Part shown: one piece after another, positions 23,026 to 35,109 of the stretch
Numbering within the stretch: position 1 is the stretch's first letter
Layout: every line of letters begins with the position of its first letter
DNA from: Margaritifera margaritifera
Taxonomy: Eukaryota; Mollusca; Bivalvia; Unionida; Margaritiferidae
Reading direction: 5' to 3'
Length of the DNA stretch: 64,000 nt
NCBI GenBank assembly: GCA_029931535.1
Contig: JAQPZY010001346.1
Coordinates: forward strand, 620,001-684,000
Position numbers and translations under genes: made by a program
Notes under the pieces: generated by a model
What the model was told of the DNA's origin: nothing
Databases searched by the model: none
The model's input: the letters and a program-made list of their open reading frames with translations, nothing else

Positions 23026-23574
23026 AGCAAAGGTATTTATTTGTTGCATCTAATGATAACAGCACAGCATAATGGCCAGGCCACCTACCAGTTTAAAGTA
23101 GTGCTCTCCTAGCATAAAGGTAAGAGCATTGTTTTCTAATACCAGTTTTTGTTTGGGGCCATCATCCTCTCTTTTAACTGGTTAATTCAGAAGTGCATTT
23201 GTTGCAGGTAATGTATTAACTGCTATTAAAATTTAGCTTTTGGTGGGGGGATGAAACTAATTTTCATCATGTAATACTTACCTGCTACTATTGCAAAGAT
23301 TCCATCCTCCCACCTTTTCTGTTGTCCTGTATTCTCAGTCCAAAGTCAAAAGAGGAAGGTATTCATATGTTGGCTATGACTAAGGAATCAGACTAGGAGC
23401 ATGTTCTTTTTAATTATGGGCCTCCAGTTACTAATTGGAGGAGGGAATATTTAGCTTGGACTGGGGACTAAGCATTTTGGAAATGGTAATCATTCCAGTA
23501 GTATTAGGTAAGTATTACATAATTAAAATTAGTTTTACTCCCCCCCCCCCCCCAAAAAAAAAAAAAACCCACAT
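23026..23574. other. Probable DIRS 3' terminal region and flanking intron
   Basis: Contains ATCATGTAATACTTACCTG and TAGTATTAGGTAAGTATTAC (about 23268 and 23498), roughly inverse to each other. This fits an inverted or split terminal repeat of a DIRS element. A C14A13 tract lies at about 23541-23567. Confidence 0.4.
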
Positions 23575-24010
23575 TGGATGTCAGATCCATATCATTTTCA
23601 TTTAGGACCAACAAGACATTATATGAAGAAGTTTAGTGAAAACCCCATGTCAATATAACCATCCCTTCAGGATGAGTAGTGACAAGATTTTCAAGCTGTC
23701 TGCCATAGCGGCTATATTGGGTGTCCAAGGGCATGTCCAAAAGGCTTCATTTTCATTTAGAACCAACTAGAAATCACAGGTCTTTACTAAAAACCTCATG
23801 CTGATAGGACCATCTTTTCAGGAGTAGTAGTGATAACAAGATATTCAAGGTGGCTGCCATAATGGCCATATTGGACAACATTTTCATTTAGGACCAACTA
23901 GACTTTGGGATGAATATGTTTCTAACATTTTATGATAATCCTCCCAGTAGTTTAGGAGGAGTAGTGATAACAGACTTGTGCTGATAGATGACTTACACTG
24001 GGTGCAGGAT
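23575..24010 (-). repeat. Family B tandem array fragment, reverse orientation
   Basis: Contains CATTTAGGACCAAC, AAAACCCCATG and GCCATAATGGCCATATTGG, the reverse complement of the family B blocks. About three decayed monomers. Confidence 0.75.
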
Positions 24011-24777
24011 GAATGATGGACAAAATGCCATCACATAAGCTCTGTGACCAGTTGAAGTAATGAAAATCTAGTTATTTTAGCATGTATTCGCCGACATCAG
24101 TACAAATCCTCGGGAAATATGTTTGTTTTTCTATTGAAACCATAAAATATTTGTTTAATAAAATAGAAGAAAAATATTTTCACAAATTTTGATATTTTAT
24201 ATCCTGTATTAGAAAAACAAAAAGGACATTATATGCACTGCCTACATATCACAGTCAGGTGATGGCACGAACATCAACACCATCTGCCTTGGTTCCATTT
24301 AGACATGACCTGTACATCCATAGTCAGTCAAAACCAAAGTTTTTTAACATGTAGTGTGACACAAAGCTAATGATGCTAATTTAATGTAAGATGTTACTTT
24401 ATTAGGACAGAAACATGCAGGTTCAATCAGATCATCAGAACTAGCATACTGCTATTTGTTCAGTCTTCATGGCCATTATAGTACATAAGGTTTGCATGTG
24501 CCTAAGGTTTCTTTCTAACGCCCAAGTTTTTGATGTATTGGGTGGTGGCGCTTATTGCTGAAGCTGATACTGTACTTTAAATATATTGGTTACTTGATTA
24601 TTCTTGCTTCCACAAAGGGCATTCATTGCAAACTAACATCATTAGGAATGTACTTTTTCCAAGCCCAAATGATTTTTGCTATAAAGTCACCATTTTAGTC
24701 ATATTGAAATTGAATAACTGCGGCCATGTTTTAAAAATTATTTACTTAAAACACAATATATGTTATACCTTTTGCAG
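24011..24777. other. Intron, no recognised element
   Basis: AT-rich, nothing recognised before the tttgcag acceptor. Confidence 0.5.
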
Positions 24778-24922
24778 TGGTACCCAGTTTTTTCCAAGGA
24801 GTCAGCAGTCACTTAGTCACTCTCATGAAGAAGAAGGAAGACAGAAGTATTCACAACGCATCTAACTGGCTCCCAAATGAAGCAGCTAAACCTGAAAATA
24901 TCACCAAAGCAGGAACTTTAAG
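24778..24922 (+). CDS. RNF213-like: RNF213-like E3 ligase, exon 4 of 9
   Basis: Acceptor ccttttgcag ending at 24777 and donor gtaaat at 24923. It enters with two bases (G + TG = Val) and leaves with two. The protein reads VPSFFQGVSSHLVTLMKKKE, then DRSIHNASNWLPNEAAKPENIT and KAGTLR. RNF213 orthologues have at this point a helix ending L-K-K-x-E, a W-L-x-x-E-A turn and an A-G-T-x-R block, in this order. No stop occurs in the joined frame. Confidence 0.85.
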
Positions 24923-25449
24923 GTAAATACTGGTAACTGAATTATTTGATTGACATTATTCTAACATTTAACAATTACTTTAGATTATTTTAGCAAAGTT
25001 TATTTTCTGGATCGTATTCAGAGAAAAGTTTGGACAAATTCAAGAAGATGCTGGAGATTTGGGTCTTAAAATGCTAGAGATAGGACAAACATGCCAGAGG
25101 AATTTTCCAGTATTTTGCTTTGCATCCAAAATTTTCCAATGAAAGTAATAGCTACAAACTTGAGAAAGTACAAATGGTCTTGTTCTAATAACTTCATTCC
25201 CAGCAAAGAATAGATATAGGGATTTTTTTCTGAGCTGGTGTTGTCATCAGCATTCAGGTTATGCATTTATCTTAGTTTCTTTGACACTGTTGAATGTACA
25301 GTCATGAAACTAGATGGGTCTATTCATCTTAGAGGGTGCTAATCACCACAAGCAAAAGTAGGCCACAGTGACCTACTTTTCACACTCCAGTGAATACATT
25401 AAGTTTTTGCATTTATCTCCATTTTCTCTGACACTGTCCTATGTGCAGT
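24923..25449. other. Intron, no recognised element
   Basis: AT-rich, nothing recognised. Confidence 0.45.
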
Positions 25450-26100
25450 TATGAGACTTAATGGTTATATTCATCTGATGCCAATCCACGGTCAAATATG
25501 GCCTCCATTGCTAAGCTAGAAAATCCTTTATACACCTTCTTTTCAAAAACTGCTCAACCAAATTTGAGTAAATCTGACAGAAAGCATCATGGATGGAAGG
25601 GCTTTAAAGTTTATACAAAAGATGCCAATCTGCCATAAAGTATGGCCACCATTACTAAAAATAGTAACCTTTAAACAAAACTTTTGCTTAAAAAGCACTC
25701 AATAGAATTTGACTAAATTTGACAAAAAGCATATTGACGTAAAGGGCAGTCAACTTTGTACAAATGATGCTGATAAAACTTCATCTATGGCCACCATTAC
25801 TCAAAGTAGAAAATCCTATAAATGACTTGTAAAACTGCTCAATAGAATTTAACCAGAATTGACAGAAAGCATCCTGGCATTAAGGGCTTTTATTTTGATA
25901 CAGTAATTCCAGGGCTTTCACTTTGTACAGCTGATGCCAATCAGTTTTAAAATATAGCCATAATTTTAAAAAAAAAGAAAAACCTTGCCATGACTTCTCA
26001 AACAGTGCACAACAGAATTTACCAAATTTGACAGAAAACAACCTGGCATGAAAGGCTTTCAATTTTGTACAATCATGCCATACTTGACCCAATGCCTGCA
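25450..26100 (+). repeat. Family A tandem array fragment
   Basis: About four decayed monomers with GATGCCAATC, GACAGAAAGCATC and ACCATTACTAAAAATAG variants. Neither the head hairpin nor the 3' tail is present. Confidence 0.75.
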
Positions 26101-26340
26101 GCACATTGAACTATCACCTTTCGTAATGATAATGCATAACAACATAATTGGTGTCACATCATTTAAACAAGGGGCAGTAATAATAGTGTTATATTAATTT
26201 ATAGTTAGAATGTATATATGTCAAACATTTTTGTAACCAGATGAAAATGTGAGAGTCTGAACTGTGGGTTAAACTTTAATTTTAAGTAAAGAAAAAAACA
26301 TTTTATAAGATGTCATTTAAGTGCAAAAGTCAGTTAAACA

Positions 26341-26534
26341 GTTTTTTTGTTTTTATTGGTTTAAACATCACTTTTAATACATTATTGGCTTTACCATGCT
26401 GAGGAAATGGGAGCTAAGTGCCTTTTCCAAGGACACATTGAGGCAGCTGCCCAGGTCTGGCCTCGGTGGGTATTGAACCCGCGACCCTTAGACTACAAGT
26501 CCGATGTTCTACCAACTGAGCTGCCATGGCTCCT
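26341..26534 (-). mobile_element. tRNA-derived SINE
   Basis: On the - strand the head reads GGAGCCATGGCAGCTCAGTTGG (given here in parts: A-box GGCAGCTCAGTTGG). A B-box GGGTTCAATACCC follows at 26468-26480, so it is a tRNA-like pol III promoter. The body contains TGTCCTTGGAAAAGGCACTT, resembling a central domain shared by many aquatic-animal SINEs. It ends in an A/T-rich tail at 26341-26360. Target duplications are not clear. Confidence 0.75.
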
Positions 26535-26686
26535 CAAGTAAGGTTGGATAAATTGAGTAGACAGTACTGTATTTGCATCTTGATATTTTAATTTTGATTG
26601 GATAATCAGTTTTATTAAACTTGCATGACTGTAAGTTTAACCAATCTCTAGGATGTTAAATCATGTTTCATTTACTTATTAACTAG

Positions 26687-27030
26687 ACGTGCATGTATCC
26701 AGTATCTGGAGTCCAGGGTCTCCCCAATACTTGCTGGAATTATTGCCTATGTTGACACCAATCAAAACCTAGACATCCTCTCCTGTCATATTGCTGCAGA
26801 AAACTGGATTTCTCAGCTCTGGCTGCACATTTTCAACACCCCTGCTGCCATCCAGCTACAATACTCAGATCTCCAGTCTCCTGCTAGGCAACAGGAGCTG
26901 AGTGAGGTCATGGTCCAGACAACAGGATGTGAGGGTCATACATTCCAAGCTAAACTGCCTTTTTCCTGGCTGATGTTTGAACAGATAGATGCCATCAGTA
27001 GAAACACTCGTGCAAGCTTGAAGGAAAAAG
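26687..27030 (+). CDS. RNF213-like: RNF213-like E3 ligase, exon 5 of 9
   Basis: Acceptor ttaactag ending at 26686 and donor gtatca at 27031. It enters with one base (AG + A = Arg) and leaves in phase 1. About 115 residues: QYLESRVSPILAGIIAYVD, NWISQLWLHIFNTPAAIQL, an acidic/polar linker, then QAKLPFSWLMFEQID. RNF213 homologues show here a V-x-P-x-L-A-x-x-I-x-x-x-D helix, a W-x-x-x-L-W-x-x-I-F block and the P-F-S-W motif in the same order. It is the longest exon in the window. Confidence 0.9.
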
Positions 27031-27699
27031 GTATCAGTTCTCAGTTGTATGCTTCTCATTAAAAAATAGTGTCAGTCATTCCTTAATCTAATTTGTATTT
27101 AATCAAGTAATGAAGTCATAGAGAGTGACATTGGTTATTTCTGAATGTCGAGCACACATTTTACACAGAAGTGACTGATAGTCTGTGTACTGTATGGTAT
27201 ACTTGAACATACATTTGATACCCAGTATGACACTTATATTTGAGATCCTGCAATTGAAACACCATTATACCACATGACTTAATAAATCTTGAGGTAGGTT
27301 GGCAAATTTCAAACTGGTCATCTCTGTCAAATACAGATTTAGAGTATTTCCAGAGTACAGTGCATTTTTAAAAACAAATGTTTACAAGAGCTAGCATTTC
27401 ATTAATAATAGACTTGTTGTCTATTTTTATGACTGAGATTGAGCTTCACAAGCCATAACAGGTGTACTGTTCATAAATATGGTAAGCCTCAAACATGTAC
27501 CATGATAATGTAAAAAAAATCCATTTTGTTATTATTAGAAATGGTCTATTTTAAATCTTCAGATTTTAACTCAGTAGTGTCTTTTTTAAATTTCTTTAAA
27601 TTTAAAATTTGATTTCAAGTTACTTCTGATTTGAAGTAAATTGAATGATTTACATTCCTAAAAGATTTTTTTTTTTGTTTTTGCATACATAAAGCCGAA
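27031..27699. other. Intron, no recognised element
   Basis: AT-rich, nothing recognised. Confidence 0.5.
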
Positions 27700-28165
27700 A
27701 ACATATTATTGAGGTGATTTTGCATCTAATTGGCTGATCTTTTCAACACTTTAGTGACTCTCTTTCTGATCAGAGTTTTATCAAACTTGGTAAATACACT
27801 TATATCATTGACACATATAATTTATTTTATTATAAGTGAAACCTATGCATTTTTATGAGGTGATCTTGGATCCGATTGGCTTAGTTGTTTTGCAACTCTT
27901 GAGACTGTATTTTGGATAGGATTTTGATCACACTTGGTAAATAGGCTTATATCATAAAGTTCTTGGTTGAGTATGATTATGAATGAAATCTACACATATT
28001 AATAATGTCAACTTGCATCTGTTTGACTGGTTTTGTTACCTGTTTAGATATAGAGACTGTTCTTATCATCGAGTTCCTATAAATCTTAGTAAATTGGTTT
28101 ATATCATAAATATCTTGAATGACTTTGATTATGAGGTGACTGCAGTAATTATGCCTTAACATTTA
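27700..28165 (+). repeat. ~146-bp tandem repeat, about three copies
   Basis: GAGGTGATTTTGCATC, GAGGTGATCTTGGATC and a third decayed copy start at about 27711, 27857 and 28003. Each is followed by TTGGTAAAT-x-x-x-CTTATATCAT. The spacing is 146 bp. Confidence 0.75.
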
Positions 28166-28469
28166 GAAAGAAGTTTTGTCAGAGTATAATAATATATATA
28201 AAATCAACATGATCTAAAGTTGGCGAGTTTATGCAAGTTGTATTCTTGCAATACTACATAAGCATAAGCCTCTTTAGTGAAATGATCAACTGTTTAGTTA
28301 TGTAAGCCAGCTGAGCAATATCAGGTCTACTTGGGCATCTTGTTTTCTTTTTGTCCTGATAAGAAAAAGCTGACATATATGAACCAAGTTCTTTCTTGAT
28401 CTAAAAGTATATATTTTGAATTTTCATTTGGTTCCAGTCTCTACCCATTTCTTCAAATGTCTCAACCAA

Positions 28470-28512
28470 ATAATAATTATAATAATTATTATTATTATTA
28501 TTATTATTATTA
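28470..28512. repeat. (ATT)n microsatellite
   Basis: AAT/ATT run of about 14 units, directly abutting the head of the family B array. Confidence 0.9.
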
Positions 28513-31500
28513 GCTCTACTGGTGATAGCTTATGGGATGGTCTTGTCTCCATCATATGTCCATCATCCGACATCCATGGTTCCTTGACTGTCTATCCATT
28601 AGCCAAGTTGCTACTCCTCCTAAACTACTTCGAGGATTGCCATGAAACTTTACACACATGTTCATCCCATGGTCTAGTTTGGACCTAAATGAAAGTGGTG
28701 ACTTGGACATCCAATATGGCTACCACAAAAGCCATCTTGAAAATCTTGTTATTGCTACTACCACTGCACAGAAAGTCATATTGCCATGGGGTTTTCACCA
28801 GAAGATTTCTTATTGTATCTAGTTGGACCTACAGTACAGCTCGCATGATTTTTTGGAACCCCATGATTCGTGGTGGGGGTGGAGAGGATTAAGAATAAAA
28901 ACCTCTACCATCACTCCACGCGTCCTGACGGAGTTGCCACGGCGTCTCGCGAAGAATAGCCCTGCACACTATGCTTTCTCGCGATCACAGCGGAGTGGAC
29001 GTGGTCTAGATAATATGGGCGTGGTTTACTGTTTATGACCCCTGCAAGCAGAGGTTGATGGGGGGGGGGGGGCACCGATTTATCTACATCATTATCCCTT
29101 TGGGGAGCAATTTGCTAACTTTTTCATACTGGAAAAAAACGTAGTCATTCAGTTAATTATAAATATTTCCTTTTTCTAATGAAGATAATGTATGATACAT
29201 AGTGCCAAATCAAATTTTAGATGATGATAATGTAATGACAATGCCTCACAAGCTGTATTAATACTACATTTTGCGCAGTGAATCTGATTTTTTTCTTCAA
29301 TAGTATGTTATCAGAATCTAAACATGGATTCATATCCTTATTTCTTTTTCAGTAAATGCAATAAATTTTTTTAATGATCATATGAAAGTCAGTGATATTG
29401 TACTCCCTCCAATGAAAAGAACGATAAACATCAAACAAATTAATAACAAAAGCTGCAGTCATACCTTACTGAAGTCAAACAAAATCGCACAAGTTCTGAT
29501 GGTTACTCCATGCATGAGTTCTCATTCACATATTATATGATTTCTTCTGACATCCAATCGCTTAAATAAAGCATTATTAAGATTTCACATCGTTATTTTA
29601 TTTTAAACTGTACTATTTTGCATTAATTACCAAAGTAGCGTTTTGTTTTTTTTTAAATCACAAATTGTCACAAAAGGTCATCCTAGACACATGTAGTTGA
29701 CATGTGCAGTTTTCGAAGACAAGTGCTCATGTGCGAACCAATAACCTAGCACAAGAGAAGTCATCAACACTTCTTGTTTTCTTTGATAATGACGTGTTAA
29801 TTTCATGTATCCATTTGTTGTATGTAATTACTGTATATTTATATCACCAAATAAACTTGAGCATGAGATGAAATTAATGTTTAACTTTTTCTTTTTCTGT
29901 TCGTTTTCCTATTGCATACTATGCATAATACAGAAAAATGAGATGAATATTTCTAGATCATTAACTCTTCTTAGTAAAGTCCCCCTCCATCTCTCTATCT
30001 CTCTCTCTCATAAAATATGGAATCCAAATCACTACTAAACAGTTGCACTTAACATTAGAAACATTTTTCTTTTTTTGTACATGCTTCAGTAACAGTTTAA
30101 GTTATTCCATGATTGGCTAGCTTTATTCAATTAGCGGCCTCATCATTCACACTAAGCCAAAAATATGTTCCGGCCACTAAAGTTTTTCGTGCTTCTGCTT
30201 ATGTTTTGAAGAGTTTTTCACCAATGTAGTTTCAGAAATAATGCTACAATGCTTATTATTGTTAACCAAAATGTTACTTTTTCAATGCTTGACATGTCGA
30301 CATTTTTAGGCAATCTTAAGAATCTTAAGAATTAAAATATTAAAATTTGACTGATTATAAATCTAGATGTACACAAACTAAAATCTGGAAACGTTCAGTA
30401 GTGGTAAGAAGAGTAATAACGTGCTAGACATTATAGCGCTATGGAGCAAAAAATAAAGAAATTTTCCCACCCATGCACGGGAACTCCCGACCACGTGCTC
30501 TCAAGTCAAGTGTGTGTGGGCGTCCACAGGAAGTTTTTGGGGTGGGGGCAAAACAGAAATAAAACATATATTTATTATTTTTTAAAAATCTCAGAGAATT
30601 ACTTTCCTTTGGAACAAAATGATAAATTTATGCTGCTCGAGTAGCTCAGCAAGGTGTGCTTCTCATCAAGTCAGTGCGTAAGTTTGTTCATATTTCTTTA
30701 AATAAATTAAAAGCATAAACTTATTGCAAAAGAAGTCGATCAACCTTTTATAAGCAGTAATGTGTACTGAATATACAAGACTTTTGAAATTATTTTTGTA
30801 TTCTCCAAATATATGATCGAAATAAAGACGACTGATTCTTCCAATGGTATCCGGTTTTAAATCACTCCTGACATCTGAGTCTTTTCATAGGTGATCTTCA
30901 TTCATTGGCTTTCAAATGTCAATCAGTAATGATAACCAGTCCCCTCCACAGTGGAGATGACATCAGCGTGCTTGCCTAGGCACGGTGGTTATTTGAAGGT
31001 ATTTATCCCTCCACTGCGAAGCGTTATCGCGGAGCTAGAGTGGAGGGGATTAAGTCCCCCACCGCGAAGCGTGGGGTTCCAAAAAATCATATGAGCTGTA
31101 CTGTAAATCAAAATGATGCCACTCACACATCCAGTATTGCTGTCATGGTGGCCCTCTTGAAAATATTGTTAATGCTACTCCTCCTGAATGGATGGTCATA
31201 TCAACATGGGGTTTTTACTAAAAGACTTCTTACGATGTCTAGTTGGTTGTAAATGAAAATTGTGTCAATCTGTCCTCCAATATGGCCACCACAATGGCCA
31301 TCTTGAAAATCTTGTTATGGATACTTCTCCTAGATCACTGGTCATATCGACATTATGCTTCCACCAGAAGGCTTCTTATGATGTCCAGTTGGTCCTAAAT
31401 GGAAATGGTGCAAATCTGATATCCAGTATGGTCACCATGGTAGCCATCTTGAATATTTTGTTATTCTTACTGTTACGAAACAGAAAATTGTATCAACGTG

Positions 31501-32020
31501 GAGTTTTCACCAGAAGTCTTAAGATATTTTGTTGGTCCTATATCAAAATGGTGTTGATCTGATGTCCATTATATACACCATGGTGGCCATCTGGAAAATC
31601 TTGTTATTGGCTATTCCTCTTAAATTAAAAATCATTTAACATGGGGTTTTCATCAGAAAAGTTCTTATGTTCTCTAGTTGGTCTAAAATGAAAAAGATGC
31701 AATCTGAACCTTGATATGGACACCACCATGTTGGTCATCTTGAAAATATTGTTATCTCTACTTCTCCCAAATGATTGGCTATATCAACATGGTGTTTTCG
31801 CCAATAGACTTCTTTGATACCTAGTTGGTCCTAAATGAAAATGGTGCCAATTGTACATTAAATATGTCGGCCACAACGGCTGTCTTGAAAATCTTTCTGT
31901 CACTACTCCCTCGGAGTGGATGGTCATATTGTCATGGGGTTCTCACCAAAAGACTTCCAATGATGTCTACTTGGTCCTAAATGAAATGGTGCCAGTCTGA
32001 CATCCACAGTAGCTAATTAA
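28513..32020 (+). repeat. Family B ~146-bp tandem array, split by a TA-target transposon
   Basis: Array sequence at 28513-28832 and 31104-32020. The head is AGCTCTACTGGTGATAGC, then GCTTATGGGATGG. Monomers repeat TAGTTGGTCCTAAATGAAAA, TGGTGCC, GCCATCTTGAAAATCTTG and GGGGTTTTCACCAGAAGA. TTGGTCCTAAAT occurrences lie about 146 bp apart (31241, 31387, 31525, 31678, 31825, 31971). The 28833-31103 element interrupts a GTTGGTCCTA|AATGAAAATGG block. Confidence 0.85.
28833..31103. mobile_element. 2.27-kb TA-target DNA transposon, non-autonomous
   Basis: Inverted ends: left CAGTACAGCTCGCATGAT; right end in reverse CAGTACAGCTCATATGAT. Similarity runs for about 60 bp through TTTTTTGGAACCCCA. TA duplications lie at 28831-28832 and 31104-31105. 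No transposase is recognisable. The ends are GC-rich against an AT-rich body. Tc1/mariner (pogo-like) is the likely class. Confidence 0.85.
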
Positions 32021-32036
32021 GTTTATCTATTCCTTT

Positions 32037-32560
32037 TAGCATTACTCTGAAAGTCTTCTTTCTCAGCTTTTAATTTGGCTTGATCATGGCTTTTGACTTG
32101 GCTGCATTTATCTTCATACCATTGTACTTACACAAGTTATTTACTTTAACCAAATCCTGATTTATTTTAGTGCTATTGCTTATGGCCAGTTGATCTGATG
32201 TTATTTACTGTTGTGTCATCTGTGAACATGTGATCTGCAAACATGTTAGTGGTGAATAGCTCAATATTATATGGTAAATCATTGATGAACAGCAGAAAGA
32301 GTAATGGGCCAAGAATTGATCCTTGTGGAACACCTGACTTTATGAGTTTCTTATCTGAAAGTTTATTTAAAATAGAAAACTTTTTGTTTTCTGCCTTCAA
32401 GATAGGATTGAAAATAACTTAAACTTTCATGGTCAACTTGATATATGCTGAGTTTTTCCAGCAGGATTTTGTGAGGAACAAGGTCAAAAACCTTTGTAAG
32501 GTCAAGAAACACTGTACCTACCAGTTTACCTTGATTTATTGCTGTTAATCAGTCATCCAC
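32037..32560 (-). pseudogene. LINE reverse transcriptase relic
   Basis: Blocks in order on the - strand: FLDLTKVFDLVPHKILLEKL (first catalytic Asp), SGVPQGSILGPLLFLLFIND, MFADHMFTDDTTV (degenerate F-A-D-D box with a short internal duplication) and GMKINAAKSKAMI. This is the palm of a non-LTR RT of the Jockey/CR1 kind. The thumb is absent. Confidence 0.85.
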
Positions 32561-33339
32561 CATTCTAGTTACTGTAGTGTGATGAATGTTCTTCATGAAA
32601 GCCTGATTGTCATGAATGTAGTAAATTAAGAGATTCTAGGTAGTTTCTAAATTCATTACAAACATGTCTTCTTAATATCATTGAAAGTGATGATTATAAT
32701 GAAATAGGTCTATTGTTATTCATATCAGAAAGATCTCCCTCATTATACCTGTAGCAATACGTGAAGGTGCAGTCACTTGAGATGAGAGTTTTAGGAATTT
32801 GGCACTTATATCATCTAGACCTGCAGCTGTTGTGACATTAAGTTTATGTAATTCATTTAAAATGAATTCTAGACTTATTTTAGGTATTTAGAGTTTTCTT
32901 TGCTAAGTTTTGAGGAAATATGCTCATTTAATTCATCACTTGAGAATTTTTTTATGAGCTGTGAGATCCAGAAGTTTTTCTTTTATGTTCACAAAGTAAC
33001 CATTGAGAGCATTTGCAATTTCATTAGGTTCTTGCTGAATGTTACCATTTTCATCACTAATACATCTAAATAGCAGGTTATTGACAGATTTGTTTTTTAA
33101 GTTGTTGAATGTTTTTCAGTGTTTTTAAGGTTCTTTTTCATAATACTATCTGATATTTTAGTGGAGTAGTAAGTTTTCCTTGCCTTTTGAATCACTGAGT
33201 TGACTCTGTTTCTCCATAATCAGTAGTTGTTTGTATCTTTTAATTTATGAAATCTATCCCTTGTCTTAAATATCATTCAGTATATCACTTGTAATCCAAT
33301 TGGGTTGATTTTTGTTACTTAACTCAGTTGAAATTAACA

Positions 33340-33740
33340 GAAGCATGACTGTTCAGGGTGTCAGTAAACATACCTATGCAAGTGTCAAGAGCATTTGATG
33401 GATCATCAAAAGATTCAATTATTGACCATGGGATACCTTTCAGTTCTTTAATGAATAGTTGTGCATTGAATCTTTTCATTATTCGATGCTTAATACATTT
33501 GTGATAATAGCATTTACCTCTTTGACTTAATTTTCATGTACAACATATAGGATAATGATCACTTTTGGCATACTGGGGAACTGCAACTTCTATAATGTCA
33601 GCATTGTTAAAATAGATGTGATCAATGAGTGTTTCAGATACCTCTGTTACTCTAGTTGGTACATGAACTAGCTGTTGATATTTCAGGGAATTCATAGTTT
33701 TAATCCAGTTTTGATTGTTGTGATACAGCAAAATGGTAAT
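33340..33740 (-). pseudogene. LINE endonuclease C-terminal part and linker
   Basis: 33534-33731 reads NNQNWIKTMNSLKYQQLVHV, PTRVTEVSETLIDHIYFNN and KSDHYPI. T-R-x-T...S-x-I-D-x-I-F and S-D-H are the terminal active-site blocks of APE-type LINE endonucleases. Further down, 33340-33480 reads KRFNAQLFIKELKGIPWS and NALDTCIGMFTDTLN, a linker typical of mollusc and coral LINEs. Confidence 0.8.
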
Positions 33741-35100
33741 TACTTAATTTTTGTTTATGCACAACTGGATGTTCTTGATTTATTTTATGTACATATTGCC
33801 AGTCTTATAATGAGCTTTATCATGATAATGACAATTAATGGAGGTATTGGTGGTGTGGCAGGCTGATATAATGTAGGATTATATTGCCTAGTCATAAGTT
33901 AACACTTGTATAGGGGGGGCTGTACATGTACCTTGAAATTGGGAAGCAGACTGGGATTTGTGCAAGAAGCTATTATTAGCCCCTTACACGTGCTGTCTAC
34001 ATGAGGTTTGTTGGAGGATCACGTATGGTGTGCATGATCAGAACCCTTCTTATTAGGTAGCATTGGCAGCTGAATTAAAATAGCCAACCAAAGTAGATGG
34101 TCTGGATGTAGCATCGCATGATCATATAGAGTACCACGTGATCAGTCACTTCTCTGGCTGTTCGAAGGTACAGACAATAGGTATGGAGTCTGGGCATCCA
34201 ACTATTCTTATGGATTTATGCTGGCCCACCACCACCCCAGACACCTCCCATTGGTGCCTACAGGGTGAGGTGTGCCCCTTGTGTTATCATTACTTTTGCT
34301 TCATTGTCTTCTCATGGGGCTGCTATGGGCTAGGGTGTATTTTTCCCCAATCGGATACTCATATGCTATACTCAAAACATAAAGGCCATGCCTGTTTAAT
34401 ACATTTCTCATACAGTTTTAAATAGAAAGAAAATCAGAATACTTTCTTCATGCTGGGATCAGCCTAGCTCTATTCCACTAATCTGGGATCAACCCAGAAT
34501 ACACTCCTATGCGGGGATCAGCCTAGGATAGATTTACTTATGATGGGATCAGCCCAGAATACACTACTATGCTGGGATCAGCCTAGCACATAACCTACTT
34601 AATCTGGGATCAACCCAGAATACACTTGAATGCTGGGATTAGCCTAGCACAGATTTTACTTGAGCTGGGATCAGCCTAGCAGTCTACTTAAGCTGGGATT
34701 GGCCCAGAATACACATTAATGCTGGGATCAGCCTAGCACCGATTCTACTTGAGCTGGGATCAGCCCAGAATACACTCGAATGCCTAGCACATAGCCTACT
34801 TAATCTGGGATCAGCCCAGAATACACTCAAATGCAGGGATCAGCCTAGCACAGATGTTACTTAAGCTGGGATCAGCCTAGCACAGTCTACTTGTGCTGGG
34901 ATCAGCCCAGAATACACTTTAATGCTGGGATCAGCCTAGCACCAATTGGGAATCATCATAGTCTCATATAGTGTTCCATTCAGATTCTAGCCCATGAGTA
35001 GCCCCCACAGAGAGAGCCAAATGTTTTATTTGTTTAAGTATTTATGTTATTGTAGATATACATTTTGTTGTAGTTGACTTGTTGAATCGAGAGAGGGAAT
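33741..35100. mobile_element. Unclassified 1.36-kb insertion within the LINE
   Basis: The LINE endonuclease reads up to about 35110 on one side and resumes at about 33740 on the other. The block between is foreign to it. It holds the 60-bp dimer minisatellite (34436-34945) and mixed-composition sequence with no recognised coding. Exact ends and target duplication were not resolved. Confidence 0.6.
34436..34945. repeat. Hairpin-forming GGGATCAGCC minisatellite
   Basis: About 16 monomers in alternating types: type 1 GCTGGGATCAGCCTAGCAC, type 2 GCTGGGATCAGCCCAGAATAC. With linkers they make a ~60-bp dimer repeated about eight times. The core CTGGG-ATCAG-CCCAG can form a 5-bp stem with a 5-base loop in every monomer. 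Confidence 0.9.
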
Positions 35101-35109
35101 GCATAAACT

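Noticed and set aside
26865..27059. 64-codon - strand frame opposite exon 5
   Set aside because: Antisense shadow of a well-supported RNF213-like exon.
30630..30665. tRNA-like A-box string GAGTAGCTCAGCAAGG
   Set aside because: No B-box or cloverleaf partner downstream.
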